The notes beneath the pieces were generated by a model. It was not told the origin of the DNA and made no database searches. It was given only the letters and a program-made list of their open reading frames with translations. A program made the translations under genes and the position numbers. Shown here piece after piece: positions 1-6,014 of a stretch of 8,271 nucleotides of DNA. The DNA is from JBFJVZ01 sp041623895 (GTDB lineage Bacteria > Planctomycetota > Planctomycetia > Pirellulales > Pirellulaceae): NCBI GenBank assembly GCA_041623895.1, contig JBFJVZ010000354.1:1-8271 (forward strand), in the 5' to 3' direction. The number at the start of each line of letters is the position of its first letter. Position 1 is the stretch's first letter.

Positions 1-210
1 GACATGACGTTTCCTGGGGCTGCGGAATGCTCGCTCAGACGAGCAATCCTGACCCCAGGCTATATTCTGCCACTGCTACGCAGTTGTCGCATTGTTGTGA
101 CGAATCAAAACGTTTACGCCGCCAACTATCGTGACTCAGGAGAAAAGCCAAGCTCAAATTACTTCCTAAGCCGGACGCTCGCTGGCCTACAACTCCAAGA
201 CCCTTCGATT
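1..210. other. Leader region upstream of the permease, no supported gene
   Basis: A reading frame in phase with the downstream permease is open from an ATG at position 4. The 69 residues it would add show no membrane segment, signal peptide or recognisable motif, and the stretch contains a long imperfect hairpin, which is more typical of untranslated DNA. I therefore treat it as intergenic or leader sequence. No good sigma-70 promoter pair could be placed by eye. There is a Shine-Dalgarno-like AGGAGA at 138-143, but no usable start codon lies at the right distance in the permease frame. The end of an upstream gene, perhaps the partner ATPase, may lie just left of the window. Confidence 0.55.
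13..59. repeat. Long imperfect inverted repeat (hairpin) ahead of the permease
   Basis: The outer arms CCTGGGG (13-19) and CCCCAGG (53-59) are perfect complements. Inside them GGAATGCTCG (24-33) pairs with CGAGCAATCC (40-49) with one mismatch, around the six-base loop CTCAGA (34-39). The arms are separated by a small internal loop. No T run follows on either strand, so it is not a classical intrinsic terminator. It could be a terminator of an upstream gene that works without a U tract, an mRNA leader structure, or a member of a dispersed palindromic repeat family. The pairing is seen directly; the role is unknown. Confidence 0.6.
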
Positions 211-3200
211 ATGCAAGCAACCAGCAGTTTCAGCCTGCCAAAGATGATCATTGCCCAATTGTGGCACTCCTGGCGGATTGCGCTGGCTGTTGCACTGGGT
301 GTCGCCACGGCAACCGCAGTCATCGTCGGCGCTTTATTGGTCGGCGATTCGATGCGAGGAAGTTTGCGGGCGCTGACGGTTGAGCGACTGGGGAAAACTG
401 AAACGGTCGTGATCCCCGGCGCGTTCTTTTCAGCAGCGGGAATCACCGCTGGCGTCGATGCTGTGCCGCTGATTTTCTTCTCCACCGGGGTGGTTGAGTC
501 GCAAGGCGACGCCTCCGTGGCGGGTTCGATCACTCGTGCCGGCTCCGTTCAGATCATTGGATGCGATGATGACTTCTGGGGCTTGGACACGACTGGGATC
601 GTGCCGAAGCAGCTTCCCGCTGGTGATGACGTTGTCTTGAATGAAGCGGCCGCTGCCGAATTGGGTGTCAGAGTCGGCGACCTCGTCACACTCCGGCTGC
701 CCGTCGAGCAAGCAGTGCCAGCCGACAGTCCTTTGGGCCGCCGTGACATTCAAAGCGAAGGACTGCCGCGAATGAAGGTCGTCGCTATTATCCCGGACCG
801 CGGGCTGGGCAGGTTTTCTATCTCTGCCAATCAGGCTGCGCCGCAAAATGTTTTCGTCAGCCGGGAAACCATCGCCGATGCGCTGGAACGTGATGGCCAG
901 GCGAATGCCTTGTTGTTCGATCAAAACGTGTCCGTCGATCAGTTGAACATCGACTTGGATGACTTGGGATTAACTCTGAAGAGAGTCAGGCAAACTTTTC
1001 AGGCCCCGGACGCCGATCCCAGAGCAGTTTTTGACTATTTCAGCCTGACCAGCCACAGGCTCCTGCTACCGGAACTCGCGGTCGAGCGAATCGTCAGCGA
1101 ATTGGGCGGCGATGTGGCGACTCGCGTGACCACTTATTTGGCAAATGCGATCGAGCGTGTCGACCCGGCGACGGGTGAAGTCATTGCCTCGGTTCCTTAC
1201 AGCACGATTTCCGCGATCGATTCGACCGACGACTTACCCTTGAACTATCAGCGCGAAGCGGACAGCGATTCCGGCGAAGAGGTGATTCCGCTCGTTTTGA
1301 ACAGTTGGGCTGCCGACCGGCTTGATGCTGCCAAGGGCACGCCGTTGCGGGTCGCCTACTACGAACCCGAAGTCGAAAATGGACGCGAGATCGAAAGATA
1401 CTTTGATGCGGTTGTCACCGATATCGTGCCGATCACTAAACCGGCAACGCCGTATCGGCTGCGGCGAGCGGCGACGTTTGACCAACCACCGACGATTTAC
1501 AACGACCCCGATCTCACGCCCGATGTTCCGGGCGTCACCGATCAAGACTCAATCAGCGACTGGGACTTGCCGTTCAAGTTGAAACGCAAGATCTCCAACG
1601 AAGACGATCTTTATTGGAACGAGTATCGGCTGACGCCCAAAGCTTTTCTGCCGCTGGCCGCCGGCCGCAGATTATTCGGCAGTCGCTTTGGGCAAACGAC
1701 AGGACTGAGGATCGCGAGTGACGTCGCGTCGGAAGACGAACTGGCGACACGCATTCGAGCATCGCTAACGCCGTTACTGGCTGATCTGGGCTGGTCGGTG
1801 CGTCCGATTCGACAACAACAGCTGGCCGCATCTCGCGGAACAACTCCCTTTGATGCATTGTTTCTTTCGCTCAGTTTCTTTGTGATTCTGGCCGCCGTGA
1901 TGTTGATTGCGATGCTGTTTCGCTTGGGGCTGATTCAGCGGACGCGGCAATTCGGCACGTTGATGGCGGTCGGTTGGACGCCGAAACAAGTGACCAAACT
2001 GATATTGGGAGAAGGCTTGTTGATCGCCGCTGATGGCGTTGCCCTTGGTGTGCTGGGCGGCATCGTTTATGCCAAGGTTGTGTTGTGGGCCTTGCGAAGC
2101 TGGTGGGTTGGCGCGGTGACGGTGCCGTTTTTGAGATTTGATTGGACGTGGACCAGTTTGGCCGTCGGTGCCTTGGTCGGCTGGTTGGTGTCCGGCTTGA
2201 CACTTTGGTTGACGATCAGAGCCATGTTGAAGGCCGACACACAAACACTGCTGTCTGGACGGGATACGGACCGGCAAGCCAGCCGCATCAATGGCCAAGC
2301 AGACAAATTGAAAGGCGGATCCAAGTTGCAAATCATTGCCGCCTGCATGGGACTGCTTGCTGTCGCGGTCGCCGCCGCCGGTGCTTATGGCGGTGGACAA
2401 GCGGCCTCCGGAGGATTTGTCGGTGGCGGCATGTTGTTGTTAATGGCGATCTTGACGTCGATCTACGATCGGCTGCGGCGGCCCCGCCGCATCGACAATC
2501 GCAGCCAGCTGATTCAGCAGTACAACCTCCGCACGCTTGCCACTCGCAATGCTTCCAGGCATCCTTTGCGGAGCACGTTGACGATTGGATTGATGGCCAC
2601 GGCGGCGTTTTTGATCATCGCGATCACCGCCTTTCGATTGCAGCCTACCGAACGCGGCACGGGGGGATTCGATCTGATCGCGCAATCAGCCACACCTCTG
2701 TATCGTGACTTGAGTGACCGGCAAGTTCAAGCAAATCTGCTCGGCCCCGATGCCAAGTTGCTTGAGTCAGCGACGGTCGTGCCGGTGCGCATGCGGCCCG
2801 GACAAGATGCCAGTTGCAACAATCTGTACCAGGCCGCTCAGCCGACGGTCCTGGGCCTGCCGGATCAATTCGGCAACATCATCGACGGCGATGCAAAGTT
2901 GGCAGGATTCGACTGGGCCAGTCACGCCGACGTTGCTGAGGGTCAATCGCCGTGGACGCTGTTGTCGACACGCGCCGCCGGCACAGAGGACGATCCGATC
3001 CCGATGATTCTGGATCAGAACACGGCGATGTGGAGTTTGCAGATGCGTGGCGGCGTTGGCGAACAGCGCAGCTTTGAATACGAAGCCGGCAAGCCGATCC
3101 ACTTCCGCGTCGTGGGACTGCTGAGCAATTCGATATTGCAGGGTCGATTGCTGATCGGTGACAAGAACTTCCGTCAGCAGTTCACCAGGATCAGCGGTTC

Positions 3201-3717
3201 ACAATATATCTTGATTGCCTGCCAGGATGATCAGCGCGAATCGATTGCCGCCGCACTGGAGAGTCGCCTTGGGGACATTGGCATGGATGTCTCCGACTCC
3301 GCAAACGTACTTTCGGGAATGCTTGCGGTGCAGAACACTTATCTGCGGACGTTCCAAAGTTTGGGTGCCTTGGGTTTGCTATTGGGTACGATCGGACTTG
3401 CCATCTCGCAGCTGCGAAGTGTCTTGGAACGCCGCCGGGAGCTGGCCGTCATGCGGGCCTTGGGATTTACTCGTCAAAGGTTGGCCCGAGTGGTGATGAG
3501 TGAAACTGCTTCACTGTTATCGGTGGGGATCGGTTGCGGTGCGATTTGCGCGATCTTGGCCGTGCTACCGTATGCGATCCTGAGTGGTCTGAAACCGCCC
3601 GTCGTAGAACCGATCTTGGTTGTTGCCGGAATCATCGTATTCGGATTGTTGGCAGGCTTGTTAGCTGTCAAGCAAGTGTTGCAAATGCCGCTGATGGATT
3701 CGTTGCGGCCTGAGTGA
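211..3717 (+). CDS. ABC transporter permease, large FtsX/MacB-type with ten predicted membrane segments
   Basis: This is an inner-membrane permease of the FtsX/LolE/YbbP kind; such proteins work with a separate ABC ATPase and usually move lipophilic molecules or transmit force rather than form a channel. Numbering from the ATG at 211 (1168 aa), TM1 is about 23-43 and is followed by a periplasmic domain of about 500 residues. TM2-TM4 lie near 550-572, 597-620 and 649-669, TM5-TM7 near 706-726, 734-753 and 788-808. A second periplasmic domain of about 240 residues follows, then TM8-TM10 near 1048-1068, 1097-1122 and 1135-1155. Two FtsX modules are visible; each has the cytoplasmic signature after its first helix (RTRQFGTLMAVGWTPKQV and RRRELAVMRALGFTRQRL). 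The ten-helix, two-module plan matches YbbP-like permeases. The frame is open back to position 4, but family members begin just before TM1, so 211 is preferred; the ATG at 244 is also possible. Neither has a clear ribosome binding site. No ATPase or adaptor is adjacent on the right, so its partner is probably to the left. The substrate cannot be read from sequence. Confidence 0.88.
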   Translation: MQATSSFSLPKMIIAQLWHSWRIALAVALGVATATAVIVGALLVGDSMRGSLRALTVERLGKTETVVIPGAFFSAAGITAGVDAVPLIFFSTGVVESQGDASVAGSITRAGSVQIIGCDDDFWGLDTTGIVPKQLPAGDDVVLNEAAAAELGVRVGDLVTLRLPVEQAVPADSPLGRRDIQSEGLPRMKVVAIIPDRGLGRFSISANQAAPQNVFVSRETIADALERDGQANALLFDQNVSVDQLNIDLDDLGLTLKRVRQTFQAPDADPRAVFDYFSLTSHRLLLPELAVERIVSELGGDVATRVTTYLANAIERVDPATGEVIASVPYSTISAIDSTDDLPLNYQREADSDSGEEVIPLVLNSWAADRLDAAKGTPLRVAYYEPEVENGREIERYFDAVVTDIVPITKPATPYRLRRAATFDQPPTIYNDPDLTPDVPGVTDQDSISDWDLPFKLKRKISNEDDLYWNEYRLTPKAFLPLAAGRRLFGSRFGQTTGLRIASDVASEDELATRIRASLTPLLADLGWSVRPIRQQQLAASRGTTPFDALFLSLSFFVILAAVMLIAMLFRLGLIQRTRQFGTLMAVGWTPKQVTKLILGEGLLIAADGVALGVLGGIVYAKVVLWALRSWWVGAVTVPFLRFDWTWTSLAVGALVGWLVSGLTLWLTIRAMLKADTQTLLSGRDTDRQASRINGQADKLKGGSKLQIIAACMGLLAVAVAAAGAYGGGQAASGGFVGGGMLLLMAILTSIYDRLRRPRRIDNRSQLIQQYNLRTLATRNASRHPLRSTLTIGLMATAAFLIIAITAFRLQPTERGTGGFDLIAQSATPLYRDLSDRQVQANLLGPDAKLLESATVVPVRMRPGQDASCNNLYQAAQPTVLGLPDQFGNIIDGDAKLAGFDWASHADVAEGQSPWTLLSTRAAGTEDDPIPMILDQNTAMWSLQMRGGVGEQRSFEYEAGKPIHFRVVGLLSNSILQGRLLIGDKNFRQQFTRISGSQYILIACQDDQRESIAAALESRLGDIGMDVSDSANVLSGMLAVQNTYLRTFQSLGALGLLLGTIGLAISQLRSVLERRRELAVMRALGFTRQRLARVVMSETASLLSVGIGCGAICAILAVLPYAILSGLKPPVVEPILVVAGIIVFGLLAGLLAVKQVLQMPLMDSLRPE

Positions 3718-3731
3718 TCGACTTCAGAAAA

Positions 3732-3737
3732 AGGGAG
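3732..3737 (+). promoter_or_regulatory. Shine-Dalgarno-like AGGGAG before the lipoate-ligase-like gene
   Basis: AGGGAG lies only one base before the ATG at 3739 and four bases before an in-frame GTG at 3742. This is the clearest Shine-Dalgarno-like sequence before any start in the window, but its spacing to the ATG is tighter than usual. It fits the GTG slightly better; the difference is one residue. Confidence 0.4.
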
Positions 3738-3738
3738 C

Positions 3739-4473
3739 ATGGTGCAACACGTCGACTGGGCGCTGACCGAGGCTGTCGAACATCTGGCGCTGGATGAAGC
3801 ATTGTTGCATGCTGCCGACTCAGGCGACATCGGGGAAACGATCCGGATGTGGGAATTTGACGCGGTGACAGTTGTGGTCGGCCGGTCTTCGCGAGTCGAG
3901 ACGGAAGTGGACCGCGAGCGATGTCAGCGCGAAGGCGTTCCCATTCTGCGCAGGTGCAGCGGCGGAGCATCGATTGTCGGTGGTGCCGGGTGCTTGATGT
4001 ACAGCGTGATTCTGAGCCTGGAGCAACGGCCTGAACTACGCAAGATCGATGCCGCCCATCGCTTTGTCATGCAGCGCGTGTTGGCCGCGATACGAAGCCA
4101 GATTCCCGAAGTCGTGTTTCAGGGAACCAGTGACTTGACTTGGCAAAATCGCAAGTTCTCCGGCAATAGTCTGCGGATCGCGCGGCATCATCTGCTGTAC
4201 CATGGCACCGTCTTGTATGAATTTGACTTGCAGCACATCAGCCGCTATTTGTTGCACGCGCCGCGGCAACCCGAGTATCGCGACCGTCGCGATCATCACG
4301 AATTTGTGACCAACATTCCCGTTGATGCAAAGCGGTTGACGGCCGGACTGCTTGAGCAATTCGATGCGTCGACGATCAACGCCGACGTCCATGCGATCAG
4401 AGGGCTGCAAACGGCGGTGCACACCTGGCGTCGCAACCGTTACGATGACCCGGGATGGCATTTTCGACATTAA
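3739..4473 (+). CDS. Lipoate-protein ligase A/B-type catalytic domain protein
   Basis: This is a 244-residue cytoplasmic protein of the biotin/lipoate ligase fold (BPL_LplA_LipB), expected to attach lipoyl or octanoyl groups to lysines of 2-oxoacid dehydrogenase E2 or glycine-cleavage H proteins. Three family signatures are seen: the acyl-adenylate loop RRCSGGASI at 71-79 (LplA usually has RRxSGGGxV), the segment SDLTWQNRKFSGNSLR at 131-146 with K139 in place of the LplA active lysine, and HGTVLYEFDL at 155-164. A further PEYRDRRDHHEFVTNI segment matches the usual region before the end of the domain. The C-terminal accessory domain of E. coli LplA is absent. LipB-type octanoyltransferase is less likely: in E. 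coli LipB the catalytic Cys lies after the lysine, and this protein has no Cys after K139 (C62, C73 and C85 all precede it). The gene starts 21 bases after the permease stop, so cotranscription is likely. Family confidence is high; the exact reaction is uncertain. Confidence 0.85.
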   Translation: MVQHVDWALTEAVEHLALDEALLHAADSGDIGETIRMWEFDAVTVVVGRSSRVETEVDRERCQREGVPILRRCSGGASIVGGAGCLMYSVILSLEQRPELRKIDAAHRFVMQRVLAAIRSQIPEVVFQGTSDLTWQNRKFSGNSLRIARHHLLYHGTVLYEFDLQHISRYLLHAPRQPEYRDRRDHHEFVTNIPVDAKRLTAGLLEQFDASTINADVHAIRGLQTAVHTWRRNRYDDPGWHFRH

Positions 4474-4497
4474 GCACCCACCGAGAGTAACTACAGA

Positions 4498-5895
4498 ATG
4501 AGTCGAGAAACGTTACTAGCGATGCTGGCTGAGCACGGCCAGGAACATGTGCTTCAGTTTTGGGACGAGTTGAGCGGTGATCAGCAGCAGCGGCTCGAAT
4601 CGCAAATCGAAGACTTGGACTTGGACCAGCTTGCAGGATTGGTTGCCGGCAAAGGAACCGAGACAGACTTTGCATCGTTAGCGTCGCGGGCGACACCTCC
4701 GCCGGCGGTGCGGAGTGATGGAACGGGTGCCGCCTGGTCTGTCGCCGAAGCCAAACAGCGGGGCGAAGCAGCACTCAGGGCAGGCGAAGTTGCCGCGGTG
4801 CTGGTTGCCGGCGGACAGGGCACCCGGCTCGGCTTTGAGCAGCCAAAAGGGATGTTCGAGATCGGTCCCGTTTCCGGACGCACGTTGTTTCAGTTCTTTG
4901 CCGACCGCTTGATCGCCACCGGGGACGCCTTTGGAGTTCCGATTCCCTGGTACATCATGACCAGCGACGCCACGGACACGGAGACGCGCGAGTACTTTGA
5001 AAGTAACGGCAATTTGGGGCTCAGCGGCGATCAGATCCGCATCTTCAAACAAGGCACGATGCCGGCCGTGGATGTTTCCAGCGGCAAACTGTTGCTGGCG
5101 GAGAAGGGATCATTGGCACTCAGTCCGGACGGTCACGGTGGGACGGTCGGAGCGTTGGCGCGTCACGGCTGTTTGGATGATGCCGCGGCCAGAGGAATCA
5201 AGCATTTGGCTTACTTTCAAGTCGACAACCCGCTGGTGGCGCTCTGTGATCCGACGTTGATTGGGCATCACTTGATGGCTGGCAGTGAGATGACGACACA
5301 AGTCGTTCGTAAGCGGTATCCGATGGAAAAGGTCGGCAATGTTGTCAAAGTCGACGGCAAAGTTCAGATCATCGAATACAGCGACTTGCCCGAGCAGGCT
5401 GCAGCCGCGACGCATGAACAAGGCGAGATCCTGCTGTGGGCGGGGAACATCGCCGTCCACGTCATCGACTTGGAATTCGCGCAGCGGATGAGCCGATCGG
5501 CCGATGCTTTGCCATTTCATCGTGCCAACAAGAAGGTTGCGTTTGTGGATCCGTCCGGCCAAACAATTGAGCCGGACGGGCCCAATGCGATCAAATTCGA
5601 GCGTTTCATTTTTGATCTGCTGCCGTCCGCAGAAAACGCGTTTGTGGTCGAATCGTTGGCAAATGAGGCATTCGCGCCGGTCAAGAACGCCAACGGTGCA
5701 CCCGCTGATACGCCCGAGTTGGCCAAGCGGGCGATCGTGGACCTGCATCGATCTTGGCTGGAAGCGGCGGGTGCCCAGGTCGAATCGGGGGTCCAGGTCG
5801 AGATTAACCCCCGATTTTCGTTATCTCCGGAAGATCTGGTCGGAAAGATCCCGCCAAAACTGAGGATCACTGCCGACCGGTATTTCGGACCTTGA
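4498..5895 (+). CDS. UDPGP-family uridylyltransferase, UAP1-type (UDP-N-acetylhexosamine pyrophosphorylase-like)
   Basis: This 465-residue cytoplasmic enzyme is expected to join UTP and a hexosamine-1-phosphate (probably GlcNAc-1-P) to give UDP-sugar and pyrophosphate, for peptidoglycan, lipopolysaccharide or other glycans. It follows the eukaryotic UAP1/AGX pattern closely along its length. An N-terminal helical region contains FWDELSGDQQQRL. The nucleotide loop is LVAGGQGTRLG at 102-112, with P116, K117 and G118. Then come WYIMTSDATDTET, KQGTMP at 184-189, SPDGHGGTVGAL from 209, VDNPL at 242-246, KRYPMEKVGNVV at 272-283, GN at 316-317, KFERFIFD at 366-373, and FAPVKNANG, whose K396 matches the essential lysine of UAP1 enzymes. 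The protein looks intact. GlmU-type bacterial enzymes share only the GT-A fold and carry a left-handed beta-helix not present here. UDP-glucose or UDP-GalNAc as product cannot be excluded. The gene lies 24 bases after the ligase-like gene with only a weak ribosome binding site (GAGAG, about 10 bases upstream), consistent with the same transcript. Confidence 0.88.
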   Translation: MSRETLLAMLAEHGQEHVLQFWDELSGDQQQRLESQIEDLDLDQLAGLVAGKGTETDFASLASRATPPPAVRSDGTGAAWSVAEAKQRGEAALRAGEVAAVLVAGGQGTRLGFEQPKGMFEIGPVSGRTLFQFFADRLIATGDAFGVPIPWYIMTSDATDTETREYFESNGNLGLSGDQIRIFKQGTMPAVDVSSGKLLLAEKGSLALSPDGHGGTVGALARHGCLDDAAARGIKHLAYFQVDNPLVALCDPTLIGHHLMAGSEMTTQVVRKRYPMEKVGNVVKVDGKVQIIEYSDLPEQAAAATHEQGEILLWAGNIAVHVIDLEFAQRMSRSADALPFHRANKKVAFVDPSGQTIEPDGPNAIKFERFIFDLLPSAENAFVVESLANEAFAPVKNANGAPADTPELAKRAIVDLHRSWLEAAGAQVESGVQVEINPRFSLSPEDLVGKIPPKLRITADRYFGP

Positions 5896-5902
5896 GTAAA
5901 CT

Positions 5903-5934
5903 GTGGGAGGTCGGCGAGCGTTCCCACCGGTTTT
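5903..5934 (+). terminator. Possible weak intrinsic terminator after the pyrophosphorylase gene
   Basis: GTGGGA (5903-5908) pairs with TCCCAC (5922-5927) across a 13-base loop, and TTTT (5931-5934) follows after three bases. The stem is short, the loop long and the T run brief, so termination may be partial or the structure fortuitous. Its position 7 bases after the stop codon supports the call. Confidence 0.35.
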
Positions 5935-5974
5935 GACCGCCGGCTACCGTGTCTCGGTAGACCGCCGGCTGCCG
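5935..5974. repeat. Imperfect direct repeat of 15 bases with an intervening hairpin
   Basis: GACCGCCGGCTACCG (5935-5949) recurs as GACCGCCGGCTGCCG (5960-5974), 14 of 15 bases identical with a period of 25. Each copy contains the palindrome GCCGGC. Between them CTACCG (5944-5949) and CGGTAG (5955-5960) form a six-base-pair stem with a five-base loop. It could be a protein-binding site, part of the terminator region, or one member of a genome-wide intergenic repeat family. Confidence 0.6.
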
Positions 5975-6014
5975 ATTCACTCGAAACTTTGGCTGGTTTC
6001 GTCGGTTTCAACAG

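Larger units (their letters stand above)
5896..6014. other. Structured intergenic gap between the pyrophosphorylase and the adaptor gene
   Basis: This is the only sizeable gap between genes in the window. It holds, in order, a small hairpin followed by four Ts, a second mini-hairpin (CGGT/ACCG around TTTG, 5928-5939), a pair of imperfect repeats with a hairpin between them, and about 40 bases with no visible Shine-Dalgarno sequence before the adaptor ATG. No promoter boxes could be placed with confidence. The concentration of structure suggests that it separates two transcription units. Confidence 0.5.

Noticed and set aside
61..135. Possible sigma-70 promoter around TTGTTG/TTGTGA
   Set aside because: No acceptable -10 hexamer lies 16-18 bases downstream of any of the TTG-type candidates.
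949..970. Short repeated GACTTGG motif in the permease gene
   Set aside because: It arises from Asp-Leu pairs in the protein and is not maintained as a repeat beyond two copies.
1774..2400. Minus-strand open frame of 208 codons within the permease
   Set aside because: It lies wholly inside the permease over confident membrane segments and has a Gln/Arg/His-rich composition typical of antisense shadows.
2142..2708. Plus-strand open frame of 188 codons within the permease
   Set aside because: It is a shifted frame over membrane segments 4-7 of the permease and has no recognisable motif; I saw no sign of a frameshift in the permease itself.
5110..5748. Minus-strand open frame of 212 codons opposite the pyrophosphorylase
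   Set aside because: It is antisense to a well-conserved UAP1-type enzyme and matches no family I recognise.
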